Shown here piece by piece: positions 1 to 7,992 of a stretch of 31,687 nucleotides of DNA. The notes beneath the pieces are model-generated. The model saw nothing but the letters and a program-made list of their open reading frames with translations. It was not told the origin of the DNA and ran no database searches. The first letter of the stretch is position 1; each line of letters opens with the position of its first letter. The DNA lies in NCBI GenBank assembly GCA_964514105.1, contig CAZEPJ010000052.1:1-31687 (forward strand). The letters are read 5' to 3'. Origin of the DNA: CAZEPJ01 sp964514105 (lineage in GTDB: Bacteria; Desulfobacterota; Desulfocorpusculales; Desulfocorpusculum). The translations under genes and the position numbers were made by a program.

Positions 1-63
1 CAATCTCGTTGCGGCCAGGGGGTGACATAATCATATTGCAGCCACAAAGGGAGCGGAAATGAC

Positions 64-91
64 TTGACACATCATGGCTTTTATTTATAGT
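64..91 (+). promoter_or_regulatory. Sigma70-like promoter of the yceD-rpmF-fab operon
   Basis: A perfect -35 box TTGACA (64-69) is followed after 16 bp by TATAGT (86-91), five of six matches to the -10 consensus, in an AT-rich patch that stands out from the GC-rich surroundings. Transcription would begin near 98, about 54 nt before the yceD start. This position excludes the upstream in-frame ATG at 74, which lies inside the promoter. Confidence 0.7.
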
Positions 92-151
92 AAACTTTTT
101 GGGTTTTGTTTCTTCCAAGAGGTGGCCAGGCATCGCCCGCAGCGCGACGGA

Positions 152-703
152 ATGGATACACTGCGTTTTTCCATAGATCAGATCCCTCCGGAAGGATTGT
201 CGGGAGAGCGGGTTTTGGCCGCGTCTTGGTTTTCCCTTCCAGAGGGATCGGACGACCCGCAGCACCCGACCGTGCTGGAGAAGCCCATCGTGGTGGGGTA
301 TCATTTGGAGCGAGCCGGCAGGGACATCCGGTTGCGCCTCAAGATCGACACCGCGGCCTCCATGGCCTGTGCCCGCTGTCTGAGGACGTTCGGGTTCCCT
401 GTGGAGGCCAGCTCCCGATACACCTTCTGCCCCGGGCCCAAGAGCCCGGCTTCGAAGAAGGAGGCGTCCCTCGCCGTCGAGGATGTTGAAACGGGAACAT
501 ACGACGGGGATGAGATCGATCTGTCGGCCGCCGTGTACGAACAGATCGTGCTCGCGTTCCCCATTAAACCGTTGTGCCACGAGGAGTGCAGGGGACTTTG
601 CCCCCAATGCGGGGCGGATCTCAACGAGGGGATCTGCGGTTGCGCGTCTCCCAGTTCGGATCCCCGCTGGGAAGCGCTGCGGAGGCTCAAGTCCCCGTCC
701 TGA
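152..703 (+). CDS. yceD: YceD/DUF177 family protein (large-subunit rRNA accumulation)
   Basis: A 183-residue protein of the YceD (DUF177) family, which in bacteria and plastids is linked to 23S rRNA accumulation or processing and is very often encoded directly upstream of rpmF, as here. It carries the cysteine pairs typical of many members: CARC near residue 95, then a C-terminal cluster with CHEEC, CPQC and CGC that probably binds zinc. The ATG at 152 was chosen because the reading frame further upstream runs through the promoter at 64-91. The Shine-Dalgarno is weak, so GTG at 122 remains possible. Upstream of rpmF by 37 bp and probably cotranscribed with the fab genes. Confidence 0.88.
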   Translation: MDTLRFSIDQIPPEGLSGERVLAASWFSLPEGSDDPQHPTVLEKPIVVGYHLERAGRDIRLRLKIDTAASMACARCLRTFGFPVEASSRYTFCPGPKSPASKKEASLAVEDVETGTYDGDEIDLSAAVYEQIVLAFPIKPLCHEECRGLCPQCGADLNEGICGCASPSSDPRWEALRRLKSPS

Positions 704-740
704 TCCACGTGAGCACCGATCGCCCGAGGATGGTATCGTC

Positions 741-917
741 ATGGCTGTACCCAAGAGGCGTCAATCCAAGACCCGCCGAGACAAGCGGAGGAGCCACGAT
801 CACATCACCCCGCCCGCCGTCTCCCTGTGTCCCCAGTGCAGTGAACCAAAGGCCCCGCATCGCGCATGCCCCCACTGCGGTTCTTACAAGGGCAAGGAGA
901 TCATCGAGACCGAATGA
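741..917 (+). CDS. rpmF: 50S ribosomal protein L32
   Basis: A 58-residue basic protein beginning MAVPKRRQSKTRRDKRRS, the conserved L32 N-terminus. Two CxxC pairs (CPQC and CPHC) mark the zinc-binding form of L32. A GAGG motif at 726-729 precedes the ATG at a rather long 11 nt. It is a component of the 50S ribosomal subunit. Its position after yceD and ahead of fatty-acid genes is widespread in bacteria and couples ribosome and membrane synthesis transcriptionally. The usual next gene, plsX, is missing; fabH starts 48 bp downstream. Confidence 0.96.
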   Translation: MAVPKRRQSKTRRDKRRSHDHITPPAVSLCPQCSEPKAPHRACPHCGSYKGKEIIETE

Positions 918-965
918 GGGCCGCCGGGGCCCCGTGCCTCCAGACCCTAGCAGTGGGAGACCAGC

Positions 966-1952
966 GTGAGAAAAGTCACAATCAAAGGGACCGGCTCCTG
1001 TGTGCCAGAGCGCGTGGTCCCCAACGCCTTCTTCGAACAGATCGTGGAGACGTCGGACGAGTGGATCTTGACCCGAACGGGGATCAAGGAACGTCGCATG
1101 GTCCAGCCCGGGCAGGCCCTCTCGGACCTGGCGGTTCCCGCTGCGGAGAGGGCGCTGGAGATGGCCGGCGTGGCGCCCAACAGACTGGACATGATCATTG
1201 TCGGGACCGTATCTCCCGACATGATCACGCCGTCGGCGGCGTGCATCGTGCAGCATCGTCTCGGGGCGAAGGGGGCGGCGGCATTGGACGTGGGGGCGGC
1301 TTGCCCGGGTTTCATCTTCGGCATGGCGGTGGCCCAGAAGTTCATTCAGGACGGTTCTCACGAACACGTGCTGGTCGTGGGGGGGGAAATCATCTCCAAC
1401 CGAGTCGACTACAAGGACAGGGCCACGTGCGTCCTGTTCGGCGACGGGGCGGGGGCCGTGGTGCTGGGGCCGTCCAACGGCAACGGAAGCGGGGAGATCC
1501 TTTCGACCCATCTTTTCTCCGACGGGTCCCTGTGGGAACTGCTGAACCTGCCCGGCGGCGGCTCCCGCATCCCGCCATCTCACGAGATGGTCGACGCCGG
1601 CTTCCAGTATCTCAAGATGCAGGGCAACGAGGTCTTCAAGCATGCGGTCCGGGCCATGGTGGATGCCGCGCAGGAAGCTCTGAGGCGCAACCATGTCACC
1701 GCCCGAGATATCGACTGGTTCATTCCCCACCAGGCCAACCTGCGGATCATGGAGGTGGTCGCCAAACGGCTGGAGATCCCTGCCGAGAAGGTCATCGTCA
1801 CCGTGCACAAGTACGGCAACACCTCTGCCGCGTCCATCCCCACGGCCCTGGACGAAGGGCTCCGAAGCGGAAAGATTCGACGGGGGGACCTCATCCTGGT
1901 GGATTCTTTCGGGGCGGGCTTCACATGGGGCGCCGCCCTGTTCCGACTCTGA
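966..1952 (+). CDS. fabH: 3-oxoacyl-[ACP] synthase III (KAS III)
   Basis: A 328-residue ketoacyl-ACP synthase III, which condenses an acyl-CoA primer with malonyl-ACP to start fatty-acid synthesis. The catalytic triad is visible: Cys113 in AACPGF, His255 in IPHQAN and Asn285 in KYGNTSA. The length is typical. Translation begins with GTG at 966 behind a GGGAGA motif. It is the first condensing enzyme in the cluster and is followed after 18 bp by fabD. No elongating synthase (fabF/fabB) is encoded in the window, so chain elongation must rely on a gene elsewhere. Confidence 0.97.
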   Translation: MRKVTIKGTGSCVPERVVPNAFFEQIVETSDEWILTRTGIKERRMVQPGQALSDLAVPAAERALEMAGVAPNRLDMIIVGTVSPDMITPSAACIVQHRLGAKGAAALDVGAACPGFIFGMAVAQKFIQDGSHEHVLVVGGEIISNRVDYKDRATCVLFGDGAGAVVLGPSNGNGSGEILSTHLFSDGSLWELLNLPGGGSRIPPSHEMVDAGFQYLKMQGNEVFKHAVRAMVDAAQEALRRNHVTARDIDWFIPHQANLRIMEVVAKRLEIPAEKVIVTVHKYGNTSAASIPTALDEGLRSGKIRRGDLILVDSFGAGFTWGAALFRL

Positions 1953-1970
1953 AGATCCGAGAGGGAGTTT

Positions 1971-2909
1971 ATGGACCGCCAAGTCGCCCTGCTCTTCCCC
2001 GGCCAAGGATCGCAGTGGGTAGGCATGGGGAGGGATCTCTGGCAGAATTTCGAGCCCTCGCGAAGGGCCTTCGAGGAGGCCAGCGACGCCCTCCATCAGG
2101 ACGTGGCACGGCTCTGTTTCGAAGGACCCGAAGAGAGCCTCCGCCTGACCGCCAACACCCAGCCCACCATCCTGACGGTGAGCGTGGCCGCCTTCCGGGC
2201 CCTGCATGCTGAGACCGGCCTTCGCCCGCAGTGCGCCGCCGGGCACTCCGTAGGCGAGTATGCCGCCCTGGTGGCGGCTGGGGCCATGGCGTTCTCCGAC
2301 GCCGTGGTCCTGGTCCGCAAGCGGGGTCAGTACATGCAGGAGGCCGTCCCCGAGGGACAGGGAAGCATGGCCGCCGTCATGGGCATGGAGGGCTCCGATG
2401 TGGAGGCCCTGTGTCGGGAGCATGCCGAGGGGCAGGTCGTGGTGCCCGCCAATTTTAACGGACCGGGGCAGGTGGTCATCTCGGGGCATGCGGAGGCCGT
2501 GGAGCGCGTATCTCGGGAGGCCAAGGCCCGGGGCGCCAAGAAGGTGATCCCGTTGGCCGTGAGCGCCCCGTTTCACTCACCGCTGCTGGCCCCCGCCGGA
2601 GAGCGGCTCAGGGTCGACCTGGAGGCCATCGCGGTGCGGCCTCTGGCCTTCGACGTGATCTCCAACCTGGAGGCAGCCGCCTATCCCGCCCCCCAAGCCA
2701 TTCCCGACATCCTGGCCCGTCAGGTGAGCCATCCGGTGAGATGGGAGGCGTGCATGCGAGCCATGGCGCAGCGGGGTGTGGGGTTGGCGTTGGAACTGGG
2801 CCCCAGGAAGGTGTTGGTCGGTCTCATGAAGCGCATTGCGCCGGACGTGGAGGCCCTGCAGGTGGAGGACCGCGGGGGGATCGAAGCGGCGAGAAAGGCC
2901 CTGGGGTGA
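1971..2909 (+). CDS. fabD: Malonyl-CoA:ACP transacylase
   Basis: A 312-residue malonyl-CoA-ACP transacylase, transferring malonyl groups to the ACP phosphopantetheine for elongation. The N-terminal FPGQGSQ motif, the nucleophile Ser93 in GHSVGEYAAL and the catalytic His202 in APFHSPLL are all present, and the length matches the family. The ATG at 1971 follows GAGGGAG. It sits between fabH and fabG with 8 bp separating it from fabG, which indicates a tight operon. Confidence 0.97.
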   Translation: MDRQVALLFPGQGSQWVGMGRDLWQNFEPSRRAFEEASDALHQDVARLCFEGPEESLRLTANTQPTILTVSVAAFRALHAETGLRPQCAAGHSVGEYAALVAAGAMAFSDAVVLVRKRGQYMQEAVPEGQGSMAAVMGMEGSDVEALCREHAEGQVVVPANFNGPGQVVISGHAEAVERVSREAKARGAKKVIPLAVSAPFHSPLLAPAGERLRVDLEAIAVRPLAFDVISNLEAAAYPAPQAIPDILARQVSHPVRWEACMRAMAQRGVGLALELGPRKVLVGLMKRIAPDVEALQVEDRGGIEAARKALG

Positions 2910-2917
2910 GGTGCCCG

Positions 2918-3676
2918 ATGGCAGAATCGGCTTGGGGCTTGGAGGGGCGGGTTGCCCTGGTCACGGGGGGATCCAGAGGAATCGGCCGGGCCGTCTCTCG
3001 ACTCCTGGCGGATTGCGGCGCCCTTGTGTTCATCAACTATCAGGGCGCAGAGGCGGCGGCCCGCTCCATCTCCCAGGAGATCCGGGACGGGGGCGGGAAG
3101 AGCGAGCCCCTCAAGTTCAACGTGGCCGATTTCGAGGCCGTCCAAGGCGCCTGTCAGGCGATCGTGGAGACCCACGGCCGCATCGACATCCTGGTGAACA
3201 ATGCCGGGGTGACGAGGGATCAGCTCTTCGTCCGCATGAAGCCGCAGGACTGGCAGCAGGTCATCGACGTCAACCTCACGGGTGCCTTCAACTGCGCCAG
3301 GGCCGTGACCAAGTCCATGATGAAACGCCGGGAGGGGTGCATCGTCAACATGGCCTCGGTGGCCGGGCTCAGTGGAAACCCGGGCCAGGCCAACTACTCG
3401 GCCTCCAAGGCGGGCCTCATCGGGCTGACCAAGGCGCTGGCCAAGGAATTGGCGCCATGGCACATTCGCGTCAACGCGGTCGCGCCGGGTTTCATCACCA
3501 CGGACATGACCGATCAGCTGCCCGAGAAGGCCAAGACCGAGATCAAGGGCCTCATCCCGCTGGACCGATTCGGTACCCCCCAGGACGTGGCCTGGGCCGT
3601 GCTTTTCCTGGCATCCCCGGTCTCGCAGTATGTCACGGGCCAGGTGCTCAACGTGAGTGGCGGGCTCTGCATCTGA
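2918..3676 (+). CDS. fabG: 3-oxoacyl-[ACP] reductase
   Basis: A 252-residue short-chain dehydrogenase that reduces 3-oxoacyl-ACP with NADPH. The Rossmann glycine motif TGGSRGIG is at residues 16-23, NNAG is at 94-97, and the catalytic residues are Ser147, Tyr160 and Lys164 in YSASK. The C-terminus VLNVSGGLCI is close to the family norm (NVNGGMYM). The ATG at 2918 follows GAGGTG and is 8 bp after fabD. Downstream lies a 172-bp spacer before acpP, longer than usual and without a convincing gene. Confidence 0.96.
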   Translation: MAESAWGLEGRVALVTGGSRGIGRAVSRLLADCGALVFINYQGAEAAARSISQEIRDGGGKSEPLKFNVADFEAVQGACQAIVETHGRIDILVNNAGVTRDQLFVRMKPQDWQQVIDVNLTGAFNCARAVTKSMMKRREGCIVNMASVAGLSGNPGQANYSASKAGLIGLTKALAKELAPWHIRVNAVAPGFITTDMTDQLPEKAKTEIKGLIPLDRFGTPQDVAWAVLFLASPVSQYVTGQVLNVSGGLCI

Positions 3677-3833
3677 TGCCCGACCATACGGAGGTCCTTC
3701 GGCGGGAACTGGACGCGTTGGGATCAGTTCTGGTAATCTCGCAGGTCAAGCCCGGCCGCCCCGCCCCCATGGGGAGGACGACGATGCGGGTCCTCGGGCA
3801 GGCGATCCAAGGAGAACAAGACAATCCCGTGTC

Positions 3834-3842
3834 AAGGAGGTG
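3834..3842 (+). promoter_or_regulatory. Strong Shine-Dalgarno fixing the acpP start
   Basis: AAGGAGGTG, a full anti-16S match, lies 6 nt before the ATG at 3849. It supports that start over longer in-frame extensions and fits the very high translation rate expected for acyl carrier protein. Confidence 0.85.
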
Positions 3843-3848
3843 CCTGGA

Positions 3849-4091
3849 ATGGCGGATGTGGAGAAGATCACACGGCGTCTGAAGGAGATCATCGCGGAGC
3901 AGTTGGGGATCAGCGAGGAGGAAATCGTCCCGGAGGCCTCCTTTGTGGACGACCTCGGCGCGGACTCCCTGGACTTAGTGGAGCTGATCATGGCCTTGGA
4001 GGAGGAATTCGAGATGGAGATCTCCGACGAGGATGCCGAGAAGATCCAGACGGTCCAGGACGCGATCAACTACATTACGGAGAACGCCTGA
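3849..4091 (+). CDS. acpP: Acyl carrier protein
   Basis: An 80-residue acidic acyl carrier protein. The phosphopantetheine attachment Ser40 lies in the GADSLDLVEL motif, and the helix III region EEEFEMEISDEDAEKI is characteristic. It shuttles acyl intermediates between FabH, FabD, FabG and the other FAS II enzymes. A strong Shine-Dalgarno (3834-3842) determines the start. In most relatives with this gene order, fabF follows within a few dozen bases; here 454 bp without a recognisable gene separate acpP from rpiB. Confidence 0.98.
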   Translation: MADVEKITRRLKEIIAEQLGISEEEIVPEASFVDDLGADSLDLVELIMALEEEFEMEISDEDAEKIQTVQDAINYITENA

Positions 4092-4545
4092 GGACTGCAT
4101 GACCGGGTGGGGTGGGCGGCGAGGGGCCGCAATGGGCCAACCGTCCGCTGCCCGGCGGTCATCCCCTCACTGCCCCTTTTGGCCCTTGCCTTCCTGAGCG
4201 CTGTCGGGAGGGAGGGAGTCCGTCGCGTCAGCTGACGGCACCTCGGACGATGTCCCAGAGGTCCCCGGCGCTCCGGATGACGCTGTCCCGCGAGACCGAC
4301 GCAAGACCGCCCGGGGGAATGGAAGGGCGCGCTCTTGGTGCCTCCTCCGACCCGCCGCCGGGGATGCCGATTCCCCATGCCCGGCGGGTCCCGGCCAGAT
4401 TCCCTCGGAGCATAGGTCTTCCCGACCTTAGCAGTGCGCACCCCAAGGCCATGGATGGGCGCGGCCGCCCACTTGCCGCGGGGGAGCCGTGGCCATTTCC
4501 TCCTATGATAAAGCGTCTTTGACGCGGTTGCGGCAGGAGTATAAA
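4092..4545 (+). other. Long non-coding interval where fabF is usually found
   Basis: No reading frame on either strand here looks like a protein; the open frames are GC-driven and lack ribosome-binding sites. I see no fabF fragment, tRNA or known riboswitch motif. Two structures stand out: a perfect 12-bp palindrome (CGTCAGCTGACG, 4226-4237) and a nested hairpin at 4349-4390. The hairpin has an outer 9-bp perfect stem (GACCCGCCG/CGGCGGGTC) and an inner 5-bp stem (GGGGA/TCCCC). No T-tract follows the hairpin, so it is not a classical terminator. Confidence 0.6.
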
Positions 4546-5016
4546 ATGAAGCTCAAGGTGGCTATCGGGGCCGATCACGCCGGTGTGGAGCTCAAGGAGC
4601 AGATCAAGCCCGTCCTCCAGGAACTGGGCCATGACGTGGTCGATGTGGGGACCCAGGGGACCGACTCCGTTCACTACCCCCTGTTCGCCGGCAAGGTCGC
4701 CCGGCTTCTGGCCTCGGGACAGGTGGATCGCGGAATCCTCATCTGCGGCACCGGGATCGGGATGTCCGTGGTGGCCAATCGCTTTCGGGGTGTGCGGGCG
4801 GCCCTGTGCCAGGATCTGTTCACGGCAATCCTGAGCAGGCGGCACAACGACGCCAACTGTCTCGCTCTCGGGGGCCGGGTTATCGGAAAGGGTCTGGCCG
4901 CCGAGATCGTCAAGACCTGGCTCCAGGAGCCCTTTGACGGCGGCAGGCACAGCGAGCGCCTGGAGCAGATCCGACGTCTGGAGCGGCAGATCATCGACGA
5001 AGAGGAAGGAGTGTAG
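4546..5016 (+). CDS. rpiB: Ribose-5-phosphate isomerase B
   Basis: A 156-residue RpiB/LacA/LacB family isomerase interconverting ribose 5-phosphate and ribulose 5-phosphate in the pentose phosphate pathway. Visible markers are GADHAG (residues 8-13) at the N-terminus and the catalytic Cys67 in CGTGIGMS, followed by NDANCLALGGR. The ATG at 4546 was chosen because AGGAG (4535-4539) precedes it at 6 nt. glyA begins 2 bp after the stop. RpiB next to glyA is a common pairing, linking ribose and one-carbon supply for nucleotides. Confidence 0.95.
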   Translation: MKLKVAIGADHAGVELKEQIKPVLQELGHDVVDVGTQGTDSVHYPLFAGKVARLLASGQVDRGILICGTGIGMSVVANRFRGVRAALCQDLFTAILSRRHNDANCLALGGRVIGKGLAAEIVKTWLQEPFDGGRHSERLEQIRRLERQIIDEEEGV

Positions 5017-5018
5017 GC

Positions 5019-6308
5019 TTGGGGGCCCTGTGGGAGGCAGACCCGGAGGTGGCCGGGGCGTTGGAGGATGAACGGCGCAGGCAGGAATCCCGCCTGGTGC
5101 TTATCGCCTCGGAGAACTACGCCAGCGAGGCAGTCCTGGAGGCCCAGGGCGGCGTCATGACCAACAAGTACGCGGAGGGATATCCGGGGCGACGATACTA
5201 CGGCGGGTGTCAGCACGTGGACGTGGTGGAACGTCTGGCCATCGAGCGGGCCTTGGCCGTGTTCGGAGCGGATCATGCAAATGTGCAGCCGGTGACCGGA
5301 TCAGCGGCCAACATGGCCGTGTACTTGGCGACCCTCAAGCCCGGAGATCGTATCCTGGGCATGCGGCTGGCCCACGGCGGGCACCTGACCCACGGGGCGC
5401 CTGCCAGTTTCTCCGGCAGACTCTACCACGCGGTTTCGTACGGGGTGCGCAAGGACACCAAGGTCCTGGACTACGACGAAATCCGAAGGACGGCCAAGGC
5501 CACGCGCCCCAGGATGATCGTGGCGGGAGCCAGCTCATACAGCCGCGTCCTCGACTTCCAGGCGTTCGGGGAGATTGCCCGGGAGGTGGGGGCGTATCTC
5601 CTGGTCGACATGGCCCATATCGCCGGCTTGGTGGCCGCCCAGGTGCACCCGAGCCCGGTCCCCCACGCGGATTTCGTCACCGCCACCACGCACAAGACGC
5701 TGCGCGGGCCGCGCGGCGGGCTCATTCTCTGCAAGGCGCAGTACGCGCAGGCCGTGGACGCCGCGGTCTTTCCCGGGATCCAGGGGGGGCCGCTGATGCA
5801 TGTCATTGCGGCCAAGGCGGTGGCCTTCCGGGAGGCCATGCAGGACGATTTTCGGAAGTATCAGCGCCACATCGTGCGCAACGCTCGCTGCCTGGCCGAT
5901 GAGCTGGCCGCCCGGGGATACGAGATCGTCTCGGGGGGAACGGACAACCATCTTTTCCTGCTGGACCTCAGCCGCTTGCCCATCACCGGGGCCGACGCAG
6001 AAACGGCCCTGGATCGGGCGGGGATCACCGTGAACAAGAACGCCGTGCCGTTCGACACCCGCGGCATTCAGGTAACCAGCGGCATCCGCATCGGGACTCC
6101 GGCCGTCACCACACGAGGCATGGGGGAGGCCGAAATGCGGCGCATCGCCCACTGGATCCATCGCGTCCTAGAAGCCCCGGGCGATGCCGCGACCCTGGAG
6201 GCCGTGCACGCGGAGGTCCGATCCCTCTGCGCGGGGTTCCCAGTGTACCGGGGTTCGACGCCCCATCCCTCCTCGACAGACGCCGGGCTCCGGAGGCGCC
6301 TGTCATGA
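5019..6308 (+). CDS. glyA: Serine hydroxymethyltransferase
   Basis: A 429-residue PLP enzyme converting serine and tetrahydrofolate to glycine and methylene-tetrahydrofolate. Family motifs include LIASENYAS near residue 29, NKYAEGYPGRRYYGG, and the PLP lysine Lys226 in TTHKTLRGPRGG. Translation begins with TTG at 5019; AAGGAG (5006-5011) lies 7 nt upstream and no better start exists, because the N-terminal helix begins directly afterwards. The stop overlaps the next gene's ATG by 4 bp (ATGA), indicating translational coupling. Confidence 0.96.
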   Translation: MGALWEADPEVAGALEDERRRQESRLVLIASENYASEAVLEAQGGVMTNKYAEGYPGRRYYGGCQHVDVVERLAIERALAVFGADHANVQPVTGSAANMAVYLATLKPGDRILGMRLAHGGHLTHGAPASFSGRLYHAVSYGVRKDTKVLDYDEIRRTAKATRPRMIVAGASSYSRVLDFQAFGEIAREVGAYLLVDMAHIAGLVAAQVHPSPVPHADFVTATTHKTLRGPRGGLILCKAQYAQAVDAAVFPGIQGGPLMHVIAAKAVAFREAMQDDFRKYQRHIVRNARCLADELAARGYEIVSGGTDNHLFLLDLSRLPITGADAETALDRAGITVNKNAVPFDTRGIQVTSGIRIGTPAVTTRGMGEAEMRRIAHWIHRVLEAPGDAATLEAVHAEVRSLCAGFPVYRGSTPHPSSTDAGLRRRLS

Positions 6309-6760
6309 ACCGGGTCCCCTGGGATGACTACTTCATGGGGATCACCGATCTGGTCTCCCAGCGATCCACCTGCATGCGGCGCCGGGTGGGGGCCCTGCTG
6401 GTCCGCGACCGACAGATCCTCGCTACCGGGTACAACGGCGCCCCCAGAGGGCTGCCCCACTGCGACGAGGTGGGCTGCCTGCGGGAACACCGCGGGGTCC
6501 CCTCTGGGCAGAGGCACGAGCTGTGCCGGGGGTTGCACGCCGAGCAAAACGCCATCATCCAGGCCGCCAACCATGGGGTCGGCATAAGAGGCGCCACCCT
6601 GTACTCCACCACCCATCCGTGCGTCATCTGCACCAAGATGATCATCAATGCCGGGATCCAGCGGGTGGTGTACAGAGACGGCTATGCAGACCAGCTGGCC
6701 GGGGAGATGCTCCAACAGGCCGGCGTAACCAGCGATCGAGTCGCCCAGGAGGCCCCATGA
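6305..6760 (+). CDS. dCMP deaminase (ComEB-like)
   Basis: A 151-residue zinc-dependent cytidine/deoxycytidylate deaminase. The zinc and catalytic residues are His78-Ala-Glu80 in HAEQNAI and Cys106/Cys109 in PCVICTKMI. The long insert with further cysteines and histidines (GLPHCDEVGC) is typical of dCMP deaminases, which make dUMP for thymidylate synthesis. It is translationally coupled at both ends: ATGA overlap with glyA and ATGA overlap with nrdR. That placement, between a methylene-THF source and the nucleotide-reductase repressor, fits a role in dNTP supply. Confidence 0.92.
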   Translation: MNRVPWDDYFMGITDLVSQRSTCMRRRVGALLVRDRQILATGYNGAPRGLPHCDEVGCLREHRGVPSGQRHELCRGLHAEQNAIIQAANHGVGIRGATLYSTTHPCVICTKMIINAGIQRVVYRDGYADQLAGEMLQQAGVTSDRVAQEAP

Positions 6761-7257
6761 AATGCCCCTTCTGCAAGGAGCTGGACAACAAGGTCATCGA
6801 TTCGCGGCTCTCCAAAGATGGCCATGTCATCCGACGCCGCCGGGAGTGCCTGCTGTGCGAGAGGCGCTTCACGACGTACGAGCGGGTGGAGGAGACCCTG
6901 CCCGTGGTGGTGAAGAAGAATGGCTCCCGGGAGCCCTTCGATCGCCAGAAGATCATGGCCGGGCTCACCAAGGCCTGTGAGAAACGCCCCATCAGCACCG
7001 AGGTCATCGAAGAGGTGGCGGATCAGATCGAGCGGCATTTCCAGGAGCTGGGCGAGCGCGAGATCCGCAGCTCCGACATTGGGGAGATGGTCATGAAGGC
7101 CCTGTATCAACTGGACGATGTGGCGTACGTGCGCTTTGCCTCCGTGTACCGGCAGTTCAAGGATATCACCCAGTTCATCGAGGAGGTCCGGGATCTGCTG
7201 TCCGGGAGCCAGCGGGAGCAGGGTGAAACTGCCCCCGGCCCGTTGACCGCCGGATGA
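6757..7257 (+). CDS. nrdR: Transcriptional repressor NrdR
   Basis: A 166-residue NrdR, the ATP/dATP-sensing repressor of ribonucleotide reductase genes. The N-terminal zinc ribbon has Cys3/Cys6 (MKCPFC) and Cys31/Cys34 (CLLC), followed by the conserved RRFTTYERVE. The ATP-cone domain spans roughly residues 49-139 and includes VVKKNGSREPFDRQKI. The ATG at 6757 overlaps the dCMP deaminase stop and has CAGGAGG at 6747-6753. In related genomes ribD usually follows; here ribE follows after 49 bp. Confidence 0.97.
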   Translation: MKCPFCKELDNKVIDSRLSKDGHVIRRRRECLLCERRFTTYERVEETLPVVVKKNGSREPFDRQKIMAGLTKACEKRPISTEVIEEVADQIERHFQELGEREIRSSDIGEMVMKALYQLDDVAYVRFASVYRQFKDITQFIEEVRDLLSGSQREQGETAPGPLTAG

Positions 7258-7306
7258 CCGGCGGCAAGACCCGACGGGTGCTGCAACTGCGCGCGGGGAT
7301 GTTTAG

Positions 7307-7966
7307 ATGTTTACCGGCCTGATCCAAGACGTGGGCGTCGTGAGGCGCTTGGACCGGCGGGGAGAGCTCGTCCTGCTCACGGTTGAGACCCGTCTGGCCG
7401 CATCGGGGTTTGCGCAGGGGGAGAGCGTCGCCGTCGACGGCGTCTGCCTCACGGTGATCAGCAGCGACCCGCGAGTCTTTCAGGCGGAGATCTCCCCCGA
7501 GACCCTGGAACGAACGGCTCTGGGCACAGCGGGGCCCGGCCGGCAGGTGAACCTGGAGCGAGCCCTGCGCCTGACGGATCGACTGGGCGGGCATCTGGTC
7601 ACCGGACACATCGACGGGACGGGGACCATTGAAAGGCGCCGCCTGGACAGCCGCTGCCTGGAGCTGGAGATCCGCGTCCCCGTGGAGATGGGCCGCTATT
7701 TGGTGGAAAAGGGATCCGTGGCCGTCGACGGCGTCAGCCTGACCGTGAACCGATGCGGCCGGGACTGGTTCGGGCTGAACCTCATCCCCCACACCATCCA
7801 GGAGACCACGCTGTCGAGCAAGGCAAAGGGGGCGATCGTCAACGTGGAATGCGATATCCTGGGCAAGTACGTGGAGAAGTTCCTCCAGGGGCGGCTGGCC
7901 GGGCCATTGTCTCCAGGGGGGGGCGTGACGGAAGATCTGTTGAGAACGCATGGCTTCACGTCTTAG
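7307..7966 (+). CDS. ribE: Riboflavin synthase, alpha subunit
   Basis: A 219-residue riboflavin synthase that dismutates two molecules of 6,7-dimethyl-8-ribityllumazine to riboflavin and the pyrimidinedione. It starts with the invariant MFTGLIQ and shows the internal duplication of two lumazine-binding barrels, each with a VAVDGV(C/S)LTV segment (around residues 44 and 140), plus GGHLVTGHIDG between them. The upstream Shine-Dalgarno is poor. ribD is not encoded between nrdR and this gene. Confidence 0.96.
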   Translation: MFTGLIQDVGVVRRLDRRGELVLLTVETRLAASGFAQGESVAVDGVCLTVISSDPRVFQAEISPETLERTALGTAGPGRQVNLERALRLTDRLGGHLVTGHIDGTGTIERRRLDSRCLELEIRVPVEMGRYLVEKGSVAVDGVSLTVNRCGRDWFGLNLIPHTIQETTLSSKAKGAIVNVECDILGKYVEKFLQGRLAGPLSPGGGVTEDLLRTHGFTS

Positions 7967-7992
7967 GTCGCTGGGCGCAAGGAGAATGGGAC

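Noticed and set aside
30..58. A - strand TATGAT with a poor -35 (TTCCGC) at the left edge
   Set aside because: Only the -10 is convincing and the downstream gene, if any, is outside the window.
74..151. An N-terminal extension of YceD from ATG 74
   Set aside because: The first codons coincide with the promoter at 64-91, so they cannot be transcribed from it; the family N-terminus fits the ATG at 152.
687..2576. A 629-codon - strand open frame across rpmF, fabH and fabD
   Set aside because: Low-complexity composition rich in Gly, His and Asp, as expected for the antisense of GC-rich genes; three unmistakable genes occupy the other strand.
4519..4547. TTGACG-17-TAAAAT resembling a promoter at rpiB
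   Set aside because: Its -10 would overlap the rpiB start codon and place the RNA start inside the gene, while a good Shine-Dalgarno lies upstream of that point.
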